Both the position numbers and the translations under genes were made by a program. The notes beneath the pieces are model-generated. The model did not search any database, was not told the origin of the DNA, and saw only the letters and a list, made by a program, of their open reading frames with translations. DNA of 64,000 nucleotides from Betaproteobacteria bacterium HGW-Betaproteobacteria-9 (lineage in GTDB: Bacteria > Pseudomonadota > Gammaproteobacteria > Burkholderiales > Burkholderiaceae_C): assembly GCA_002842215.1 (NCBI GenBank), contig PHCC01000007.1:167113-231112 (forward strand). Direction: 5' to 3'. The number at the start of each line of letters is the position of its first letter. Position 1 is the stretch's first letter. Of the stretch, positions 35,149 through 42,750 are shown piece after piece.

Positions 35149-36084
35149 ATGACCGTTCGCAGCCGCAGCGTCCCGCGCCAGATCAAGCCCGAGCTGGAAC
35201 ACGAGCTGGCGCGCTCGCCAAACCTCGGCTACGAGTCTTCGACCGATGTGGGCTTCGTGCGCTGCCTGTCGCACGGCTTCCCCACGCCTCTGGCGCGCTG
35301 GCACTACCACGACGAATACGAGCTGCACCTGATCACCAGCACCAGCGGCAAACTGTTTGTGGGTGACTGGATAGGCCCCTTCCAGGCCGGCCAGCTCGTA
35401 CTCACCGGCCCGCGCCTGCCGCACAACTGGGTCAGCATGGACATGCCCGAGGGCGGCGTGCCCCTGCGCGATCTGGTGATCCAGTTTTCGCACGAACCGC
35501 TGGTGCGCGCGAGCGAAAACATCCCCGAACTGGCCGAAGTGCTGCCACTGCTGGAGCGCGCCAAACACGGCATCGAGTTCTTCGGCCTGTCCGAAACCGC
35601 CGAAGCCCACTGGCACAAAGTCAAGGGTTCACGGGGTCTCAAGCGTTTCACCGCTTTTTGCGACTTCATGAGCGACCTGGCCGCCTGCACCGACTTCCGG
35701 CTGCTCTCCAGCGTGCAGTTACAAAGCACCGACGACGACGCCGAGCTGGATCAAATCAACGCCTTGGTCAACCGCATCACCGAGCACCTGGCCGACGAAC
35801 ACTCCGCCGCCGCGCTCGCCGCCGACCTGGGCATGAGCGAGAGCAAGTTCAGCCGCTTCTTCCGCAAGGCCACCGGCAACACCTTCACCGACTTCGTCAA
35901 CCGCGTGCGCATCAGCCGCGCCTGCCAGCTGCTGATGGACACCGACCAGCAAGTGACTCACATCTGCTACGAAGTCGGCTTCAACAACGTCGCCAACTTC
36001 AACCGGCGCTTCCTCGAAATCAAGGGTTTGACGCCGAGCGAGTTTCGCAAACAGAGCCTCACCCGTTTCCGCGGCGCCGCCTAG
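35149..36084 (+). CDS. AraC-family regulator of the pentitol operon
   Basis: The 311-residue protein has an N-terminal cupin (WHYHDEYELHLI, GPRLPHNW) that probably binds the polyol. A C-terminal double HTH follows: AAALAADLGMSESKFSRFFRKATG and the second HTH with VTHICYEVGFNNVANFNRRF, LTPSEFRK. It starts 26 bases after dalD behind CCAGGGGACTT. It most likely activates the operon, perhaps through the direct repeat near 28311. Confidence 0.92.
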   Translation: MTVRSRSVPRQIKPELEHELARSPNLGYESSTDVGFVRCLSHGFPTPLARWHYHDEYELHLITSTSGKLFVGDWIGPFQAGQLVLTGPRLPHNWVSMDMPEGGVPLRDLVIQFSHEPLVRASENIPELAEVLPLLERAKHGIEFFGLSETAEAHWHKVKGSRGLKRFTAFCDFMSDLAACTDFRLLSSVQLQSTDDDAELDQINALVNRITEHLADEHSAAALAADLGMSESKFSRFFRKATGNTFTDFVNRVRISRACQLLMDTDQQVTHICYEVGFNNVANFNRRFLEIKGLTPSEFRKQSLTRFRGAA

Positions 36085-36085
36085 A

Positions 36086-36189
36086 TGAAACACCCCCCGC
36101 GCCGCTTCGCGTCACCCCCCATGGGGGGCGGCACTGGCCGTCCGGCAAAGCCGGCCCGGCGGTGCCCTGGGTTGGACCTCGCGCTCCGG
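36086..36189 (+). repeat. Dispersed stop-codon-anchored repeat, copy D
   Basis: It begins one base after the TAG of the araC-type gene with TGAAACACCCCCCGCGCCGCTTCGCG, includes CCCCCCATGGGGGG and CCGGCAAAGCCGG, and ends CGCGCTCCGG. It has the same extent as copies A and E. Confidence 0.78.
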
Positions 36190-36265
36190 GCAAGTCCCCG
36201 AGAGGGCTGATCCGGCTTGTGGCGGCCCGGCGCCGGATTGATCTTCTTCTCCCACGACACCCACC

Positions 36266-36700
36266 ATGTAACTCGGCCTCGACCTCGGCACCTCCGAACT
36301 CAAAGCCCTGCTGCTGACCGAGCAGCACGACGTCATCGCCGCCAGCGCGGTAGGCATGGGCCTGGTGCGCCCGGGCCAGGGCTTCGTTTCGCTCGGCACC
36401 TCGGGCGTGGTGTTCGTCAGCGGCGCGGCCTTCGAACCCAACCCGGTCCAGGCCCCGCACGCCTTCTGCCACGCCCTGCCCAGCCGCTGGCATGTGATGA
36501 GCGTGATGCTCAGCGCCGCCAGCGCCGTCACCTGGGCCACGAAGATGCTCGGCTTTGACAACGAAGCCGCCCTGATGGCCGCCGCCGCCACGCTGAGTCT
36601 CGATGAACAGCAGGGCGCCCCGGTCTTCCTGCCCTACCTGAGCGATGAACGCTCGCCGCACAACAACCCGTTCGCCAGCGGCGCCTGGACCGGCCTGAGC
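36266..36700 (+). pseudogene. xylB: Xylulokinase pseudogene (nonsense, internal deletion, truncated end)
   Basis: ATG at 36266 is followed at once by TAA (36269-36271), then the XylB N-terminal sequence LGLDLGTSELKALLLTEQHDVIAAS. Without a shift of frame this runs into AVGMGLVRPGQGFVSLGTSGVVFVS, which in XylB lies some 200 residues later, so the centre is deleted in frame. The C-terminal part continues to YLSDERSPHNNPFASGAW and then loses similarity where the next gene intrudes. It was probably part of the pentitol operon. Confidence 0.85.
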
Positions 36701-36735
36701 ACCATCCCGCCCACCGAGCCGCCGCTGACCAGGCC

Positions 36736-37614
36736 TCAGGACCGGGCTGCAAGCAACTGCTCCACGGCCTTTGCTTCGACCAGTCCCTGATCACATCCCT
36801 CGTGAAAGACTGCACAGGTTGTTGCCGCAGCGTCGTGGGCGCTGCGATAGATGGCGACAACGCTGTCGGGGCCCGCACCAGTGTGCCCGTACAACGTCAT
36901 GCCACTTTCCACGGTCCCCACCATGAGCCCGAGTCCGTATCCGGGAGACTCCCAAGGTCGTCCCTGAATCGGGCCGCCGACGATACGCCTCGCACGCATT
37001 TCGCGCAGCAGCGTCTCTGGCAGCAGCTGCCCCAGCATCACGCGATCCAGAAAGAGCGCTGCGTCGGACAGGGGACCGACCAGCAACCCGTGATACACCC
37101 ATCCAGTGTCGTAACCCGGCGCAATCCCAGTGTCCACATCTTCAGAATCTGCGCGCGTCCTCGCCAGCCGAACGCGCCCCAGCCCGATCGGTGCGAATGC
37201 CCGTTCGGCAAGGGCATCCTCCAAGGAGAGATCGGTCAACTGTTCGATGAGCCTCGCGACGTACAGGTAGCCAAGGTTTGAGTACCGCCAGCCGGCACCG
37301 GGCTGGTATCGCAAGTTGCCTGCATCGATGCGCCTCAGCATGTCCTCTTCAGGCCAAGGCGTTTCATGGCGGGCCACTGCGTGGTGATAGTCCGAGAGTT
37401 CGCCGTAGTCCGCCAGCCCCGCCTCATGCCGCAACAGCTGGCGCAGTGTGAACGGTTCACCCCAGAGCGCTTCATCCAGCGTCACCTGGCCGTCCCGGAC
37501 CAGCGATAGAGCAGCAACGGAGAGCACCGTTTTCGTGAAGCTCCACCAGGGAACGACCGCAGGCGATTCGGCGCCGACCACCAGTGATCCGCCTGTAGCG
37601 AGAGAAAAAATCAT
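36736..37614 (-). CDS. Serine hydrolase of the beta-lactamase/PBP4-like family
   Basis: The 292-residue protein has the three active-site elements of class C-type serine hydrolases: SxxK as SFTK (near residue 25), YSN in WRYSNLGY and HTG in LYGHTGAG. No signal peptide is evident, unlike secreted beta-lactamases. The start is ATG 37614; upstream in-frame codons look non-coding. GC is somewhat lower than in neighbours, and its 3' end sits where xylB similarity stops, suggesting an insertion that truncated xylB. The substrate is unknown (peptidase or esterase). Confidence 0.85.
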   Translation of the reverse strand: MIFSLATGGSLVVGAESPAVVPWWSFTKTVLSVAALSLVRDGQVTLDEALWGEPFTLRQLLRHEAGLADYGELSDYHHAVARHETPWPEEDMLRRIDAGNLRYQPGAGWRYSNLGYLYVARLIEQLTDLSLEDALAERAFAPIGLGRVRLARTRADSEDVDTGIAPGYDTGWVYHGLLVGPLSDAALFLDRVMLGQLLPETLLREMRARRIVGGPIQGRPWESPGYGLGLMVGTVESGMTLYGHTGAGPDSVVAIYRSAHDAAATTCAVFHEGCDQGLVEAKAVEQLLAARS

Positions 37615-37796
37615 GGTGCAGGCGCCGAGTGAAGCAGAGGGGGCATGGCACGACGGTTGTGGACGGCGCGAGGCTGGGATGAACGCACGATTCAAGCTGG
37701 CGCCCCGCAACGGATGATCCTGCCACAACGTTCAACGGCTGCTGGTGGCCGATGGAAGGCCCTGCTCCCCGACCCCATCCCGATAACATAGCGGCA

Positions 37797-39605
37797 ATGT
37801 CCTTCCAGCCCTCTTTCCTCCATGCCCTCGCGCGCTCGATGCTGCTGCTGGCGCTGGCCATGGGGTTGCTGGGAACGGCACGCGCGGCCGGGAACACGCA
37901 GGGCGCCACCGCCCAAACCCGCTTCTGGATCGACACCACCGGCCAGGCCAGCGTGGACGAAGTGACCCGGTTGCCGGCCGAACAACTTCAACCCATGGCG
38001 CAGCCGCGCAGCTTTTCGCTCGGCGACGGCGCGCTGTGGCTGCGGCTGGATTTGCCCGCGCTGGACCCGTCGCAACGCTGGATGCTCATGCTCGATGGCT
38101 CGGGATTCACCGATCAGGCAAGCCTGTTCCAGCCCGACGCGGCCGGTGGCTGGCAGGCGCAGCACGCGGGCGACCGGCTGCCGGTGGCCCAGTGGTCGAT
38201 CCCTGACCGGTCGCCGGTGTTTGCGCTGCATGACACGGCCGCGCCGCGCACGGTGTGGTTGCGGCTGGCGAACAAGCCCCCGCCGCTGAGCCCACGCACC
38301 TACCTGCTGACGGCCGACGAGCTGCAGCACAAGCGCTCGTGGACGTTCCTGCTGGTGGGCGGCTACCTGGGCTTTGGCTTGCTGGTGCTGTTCCTGGGTC
38401 TGGTGCACGCGCGGCTTTACCGCGACCGCGCCTTTGTCGCCTATGTGGTCTATGTGACCTGCATGCTGGGTTTTCAGACGGCGTTCACCGGCCTGGGTGG
38501 CCTGTTCTTCTGGCCGCAGTGGGCGGCGTGGAACAACGCGGCGCCGGCGGTGTTCATGCTCTGGCTCACGGGCTCGGGCATCTGGTTCGTGCGCGAGGTG
38601 TGCAGCCTGTCGCGTTACCACCGCGGGCTGGACCGCCTGGCGCTGGTGTGGTCGGTGTTCGGTCTGCTGTACCCGGCGGTCTACCTCACGCTGCAGAGCG
38701 CGCCGGCGCTCGCTGTGCTGAACCTCTACGGCCTGCTCTCGGTGTTGCTGAGCATCGGGCTGTGTCTGTGGGCCTGGCGCCAGGGTGACCGCTACGCGGG
38801 CTGGCTGGCGCTGGGTTTTCTGCCGGTGCACCTGGGTTACCCATTTCCGGCGCTGCGCGCGGCCGGCGTGTTGCCCGACAGCTGGGGCGCGCAGTACGCG
38901 GTGCTGATCGGTTCGGCAATCGAGATCCCGCTGCTGCTCTACATCCTGCACCGCCGTGCCAAGGATTTCAGTGAAACCCGGGCGCGCCTGCGCGCGCTCG
39001 ATTCCACCGATCCGCTGACCGGCCTGACCATCGTCCCGGTGCTGAACCTGCGGCTGCGCGACGCGATCCGCCGCGCGCGGCGTTACAGCCACCACTGCGC
39101 TCTGCTGCTGGTGGAGCTGTCGAACCACGCCGACCTGCGCCTGCGCCTGGGGCAGGACACGGGCGACCGCGCGCTGGTGCTGGCGGCGGCGCGGCTCACG
39201 CGCGTGGTGCGCGATGTGGACACGGTGTGCCGCGTGACCGACACCCGTTTTGCGGTCCTGGTGGAAGGGCCGCAGCGACCAGAACATCTCAAGTTGCTGG
39301 CGCAGCACATCGTGGCCAAGGGGCTGGAGCCGGCGTCCATCCTGCCGGACGACACCACGCTGCGGTTTCGCCTGGTCTCGACCCTGCTGCCGGCCGAACG
39401 CGAGATCGCCGACGAAGAAGATGAGCGCGTGGAGGCCAAACGCACGCTGCAACGCCTGCACCGCGCGCTCGACGAGCTGGCCGACGAACCGCGCAAGGCG
39501 GTGTGGCACCTGCCGCGTGAGCAGCCCGCCAGTTCGGCGCCGGCCGGAGCCCCGGGTCAGGAGGGTGCGGACGAGCAGCCTTTGCCGGATGCCGCGTCCA
39601 GATAA
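37797..39605 (+). CDS. 7TMR-DISM membrane protein with degenerate GGDEF domain
   Basis: The 602-residue protein has a signal peptide (about 1-32), a periplasmic 7TMR-DISMED2 sensory domain (WLRLDLPALDPSQRWMLML, FALHDTAAPRTVWLRLANK) and seven membrane helices (about 185-400). A cytoplasmic GGDEF-like domain follows (STDPLTGLTIVPVLNLRL onward). The signature loop reads CRVTDTRFAVL instead of RxGGDEFxxL, and the metal and substrate FKxIND region is also altered, so cyclase activity is unlikely. The start is ATG 37797. The end overlaps the convergent PBP gene by 49 bases. Confidence 0.85.
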   Translation: MSFQPSFLHALARSMLLLALAMGLLGTARAAGNTQGATAQTRFWIDTTGQASVDEVTRLPAEQLQPMAQPRSFSLGDGALWLRLDLPALDPSQRWMLMLDGSGFTDQASLFQPDAAGGWQAQHAGDRLPVAQWSIPDRSPVFALHDTAAPRTVWLRLANKPPPLSPRTYLLTADELQHKRSWTFLLVGGYLGFGLLVLFLGLVHARLYRDRAFVAYVVYVTCMLGFQTAFTGLGGLFFWPQWAAWNNAAPAVFMLWLTGSGIWFVREVCSLSRYHRGLDRLALVWSVFGLLYPAVYLTLQSAPALAVLNLYGLLSVLLSIGLCLWAWRQGDRYAGWLALGFLPVHLGYPFPALRAAGVLPDSWGAQYAVLIGSAIEIPLLLYILHRRAKDFSETRARLRALDSTDPLTGLTIVPVLNLRLRDAIRRARRYSHHCALLLVELSNHADLRLRLGQDTGDRALVLAAARLTRVVRDVDTVCRVTDTRFAVLVEGPQRPEHLKLLAQHIVAKGLEPASILPDDTTLRFRLVSTLLPAEREIADEEDERVEAKRTLQRLHRALDELADEPRKAVWHLPREQPASSAPAGAPGQEGADEQPLPDAASR

Positions 39606-42600
39606 GGCATGAGGATCGGCCCCATCGACCCCAGTATCTGCACCGGCAGGCCCGATGTGAAGCGGTAGCGCGCGGCATCTGGCCCGACCACATAGGCTGT
39701 GACGCTGCCGAAATAGCGCGGGCCGAGGTGAAAGACAAAGGTGGCGGTGCGGTTGAGCGCCAGCGTGGCGCGCCCGCGCACGACCACGCGGTTGTCGCCG
39801 GTGCCGGTCTTGCCGCCCGGCGACAGGTCTTCGCCACCATCGGTGCGGAAGCTGCCGGCGAGGCGGCGCGCAGTGCCTCGCTCCACCACGTCGGACAAGG
39901 CTTGTTGCAGCGCCCGCGCCACCTCGGGCGCCATGACGCGCTCGCCCTTTTCGGGTGCTCTTCCCAGCACCGTGGCCCAGGGCGTGTCGCTGGCGAAATG
40001 CACGCTGGAGAGAAGCCGGGTGGGCAGGCGCACGCCGTCGTTGACGATGATGCCCATCAAATCGGCGAGCGCCGCGGGCCGGTCACCGGAGCTGCCCAGC
40101 GCCGTGGCCAGCGAGGGCACGAGGTGACCAAACGGGTAGCCCAGCCGGGTCCAGCGCTGGTGGATATCCAGGAAGGCCTCGACTTCCAGCAGGGTGTAGA
40201 TGCGGTCGTCCTGCGCACTCTTGACGCGGGTGCGGAAGAGCCAGCCGTAGACCGCCTGGCGCTCGCTCTGGCTGGCGCTGATGGCCTCACCCAGGGTCGC
40301 CTTCGGGTGCTGCAAGCGAAAGGCAACGAGCCACAGTTCGAGCGGGTGCACACCCGCCACATAACCGCGGTCGGGCAGATCAAGGGCGTCGGGCGCATAG
40401 CGGCTGTAGAGGCGCTCCAGGCGGGCCGCATCGGGCGCCTTTTCGCCGAGGCGTTCGCTCAGAAAGCGGCCCAGTGCTTCGGCCGGTGCAGCGGGTTCGA
40501 GGTAACGGAACACGGCGCTGAGGCGTTCGGGCGTGGGGCGCAGGCCTTCGAGCAGCACCGAACGCAATTCGTCGGTGCTGCGCCGATCGGTCTTGCGCCA
40601 GAAGCGGCGCAGGAAGGTCTGGCCTTCGCGGTCGGCGAAGCGGGCGAGGTAGGTCTCGCGGCGGGGGTCGCTGTCGTCTTCGAGCAGGCGCGCGGTGCTG
40701 CCGGGCACCTGGTACATGGTGTGGCGGACGACCTCGCGCATCAGGCGCACGAACGGCAGGTTGATGGAGGCCTGTATCGCTTCGCGCACGGTGGGGGTGC
40801 GCGCGTTGTCGCTGTCGTTGAAGTTGTTGAAGCTGTGCACGCCGCCACCGGTGAAGAAGCGTTCGCCGGGATCGGCCGAAAACCGGCGCTCCAGGGCGGC
40901 GAGCAGCATGGCGTCGAGGCTGCGGTCTTTGGCGCTGGCGAGGTGCTGCACGGCCCAGCGCGTGAGCGTGTCCTGCCGGTCAAAGGCGGTGGCGCGCAGA
41001 GCCGCCGGCTCCAGCGGGGCGAGTCGTGCGTGCAGCTCGGCAATGAGCTCCAGGTAGGTGGCCAGCACGCGCAGCTTGGCGGTGGATCCGAGTTCGAGCT
41101 TGCTGCCTTCGTTGATGTCCAGCGGCTGCGTGGTGGTGTCGGTCTGCACGCGCACCAGATTGCCCTGGGGCGTGCGCTCCAGCAGGGTGAAGCTGTAGTT
41201 CACCGCGCCGAGCGAGGCGGGCTGCAGCAGGCGCTCGCCGATCAGGCCCTGCGAGCGGGCAAAGGCCGGATCGGTGAGGCGGCCCAGGTAGTCGCTGACG
41301 GTGTCCTGCAGCTCGCCGTGCAACGTGGTGTCGAGACTGGCATCAAGCCGGTCGAGGCTGTAGAGCGAGGTGCCCAGCCACCCGGCCAGGCGGCTGCGCG
41401 CTGCGGTGCTGCCTTTGCCATGGCTGCTCGGCTGCAGGGGCGGATCACGGACCATGTCGCGGAACACCAGCCGTTGCCGCAGGGCGGCGTCGCGCCAGCC
41501 GGTGTCGATGAGGCCCTCGGCCGCCAGCAGGCGCAGGTAGGCGTCGGTGGTCTCGTCGAGGTCTTTGCGCCCCTGGGCGAGGTACCACGAGGGTCGGCGG
41601 TGGGCCACCATGAGGGCCACCACCTGACGCAGGACCTGGCCGCGCTCGGTCTGGTTCTCGTTCAGGCCCGCCCCCGGCGTGAGCAGGAAGCGGGCGCGGT
41701 CGAGCTCGGTCCCGAACCACACCCACAGGCCATCGGCCAGCCCATGCACCTCGCCGTGGCGCGGCGCGGCCGACAGCGGAACGGTGTTGAGGTAGTCCAG
41801 CAGGATCTGGCGCCGCACCGGCAGCGTGTCCTGGCCCTGCTGGTAGGCGCGCACCGCAGCCGACAGCATCTGGTGCAGCTTCTCGCGCTCGTTGTGGGTG
41901 ATGCCCCCGGGCGAATGGCGGAATTTTTCGATCTGCGTGGCCAGGGTGCTGCCACCGGGCGTGTCGAACTCGGCGTCGATCCGGCTGCCGAGCTGCCCGA
42001 GCACGGCGCGTGTGAAGCGCACCCAGTCAACGGCCGGGTTCATCTGCGGCCGGTCGGGGTCGAGCAGGTCGCGGTTTTCGATGAACAGCAGCGCCTGCGC
42101 GACCACCGGGGGCACGCTCCCCAAGCGATCGAACTGCCGGTAGGGGTAGCTGAAGCTGTGGATAGCCGTGCGGTGGCAGTCGAGCACGGTCAGGCCGGCC
42201 TGGGCCTTCTCGGCGTACGGGGCGTACAGGCCACGGTCCTGGTAGGCGAGCAGGGCCTGGTTGTGCCGGGCCTGCCCGGTGACCTCAAAACCGCGGGAGT
42301 TGAGGCTGGCGACAAAGGCGGGAATGCGGGTGTAACCCAGGCGTTCGTCGAACGGACCTTGTTTTGGAAACCGGATGTGGTCGCTGGGCCCGGAAGCCAC
42401 CTCAAAGCCGAGCGGTGCAGCGTAGCGGCCCAGCACCCAGGCCTGCAGACGAGAGGTGCGCGCCTCAAAGGGCAGCAGCACGGCGGCCGCGGTGCCCAGC
42501 AGGAGCAGTGCAGCCACACCCAGCCACCACAGGCGAAAGCGCCCTCTCCGCCCGGGCTCGGGGGCGTGGTCGCTGGAGACCGTGTGGCCGTTCTCCCTCA

Positions 42601-42637
42601 AGGGTTTTTCGGTCATGGGGGGCTCGATCTGCTGCAT
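39557..42637 (-). CDS. Bifunctional penicillin-binding protein with divergent GT51 domain
   Basis: The 1026-residue protein has a cytoplasmic N-terminus, one transmembrane helix (about 36-56) and a GT51-like region. GGSTLATQIEKF and ILLDYLNTVPL are preserved there, but motif 1 reads FIENRDLLDPDRP where EDxxFxxHxG is normal. The transpeptidase domain is intact: SxxK in ELGSTAKLR, SxN in ASINLPF, and KTG in GGKTGTGDN. It is longer than PBP1a and has a large extra C-terminal half. MTEK at 42616 is an alternative start. It is divergent from mrcA. Confidence 0.85.
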   Translation of the reverse strand: MQQIEPPMTEKPLRENGHTVSSDHAPEPGRRGRFRLWWLGVAALLLLGTAAAVLLPFEARTSRLQAWVLGRYAAPLGFEVASGPSDHIRFPKQGPFDERLGYTRIPAFVASLNSRGFEVTGQARHNQALLAYQDRGLYAPYAEKAQAGLTVLDCHRTAIHSFSYPYRQFDRLGSVPPVVAQALLFIENRDLLDPDRPQMNPAVDWVRFTRAVLGQLGSRIDAEFDTPGGSTLATQIEKFRHSPGGITHNEREKLHQMLSAAVRAYQQGQDTLPVRRQILLDYLNTVPLSAAPRHGEVHGLADGLWVWFGTELDRARFLLTPGAGLNENQTERGQVLRQVVALMVAHRRPSWYLAQGRKDLDETTDAYLRLLAAEGLIDTGWRDAALRQRLVFRDMVRDPPLQPSSHGKGSTAARSRLAGWLGTSLYSLDRLDASLDTTLHGELQDTVSDYLGRLTDPAFARSQGLIGERLLQPASLGAVNYSFTLLERTPQGNLVRVQTDTTTQPLDINEGSKLELGSTAKLRVLATYLELIAELHARLAPLEPAALRATAFDRQDTLTRWAVQHLASAKDRSLDAMLLAALERRFSADPGERFFTGGGVHSFNNFNDSDNARTPTVREAIQASINLPFVRLMREVVRHTMYQVPGSTARLLEDDSDPRRETYLARFADREGQTFLRRFWRKTDRRSTDELRSVLLEGLRPTPERLSAVFRYLEPAAPAEALGRFLSERLGEKAPDAARLERLYSRYAPDALDLPDRGYVAGVHPLELWLVAFRLQHPKATLGEAISASQSERQAVYGWLFRTRVKSAQDDRIYTLLEVEAFLDIHQRWTRLGYPFGHLVPSLATALGSSGDRPAALADLMGIIVNDGVRLPTRLLSSVHFASDTPWATVLGRAPEKGERVMAPEVARALQQALSDVVERGTARRLAGSFRTDGGEDLSPGGKTGTGDNRVVVRGRATLALNRTATFVFHLGPRYFGSVTAYVVGPDAARYRFTSGLPVQILGSMGPILMPYLDAASGKGCSSAPS

Positions 42638-42750
42638 TGCAGCAATTGTGGGCCGTCAAGCGAGAAACCAGTGTGTCGAAAACTATGATGGCACATTCGG
42701 TTACGCCCCATTCATCAGCGGCATACCCGGGCACAGGATAATCCTTCCCC

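Noticed and set aside
36217..36558. Plus-strand ORF of 113 codons within the xylB remnant
   Set aside because: It is out of frame with the recognisable xylulokinase sequence.
39728..42688. 986-codon plus-strand ORF opposite the large PBP gene
   Set aside because: The minus-strand PBP has all transpeptidase motifs; the plus frame is repetitive Gly/Gln/His/Val sequence typical of antisense frames.
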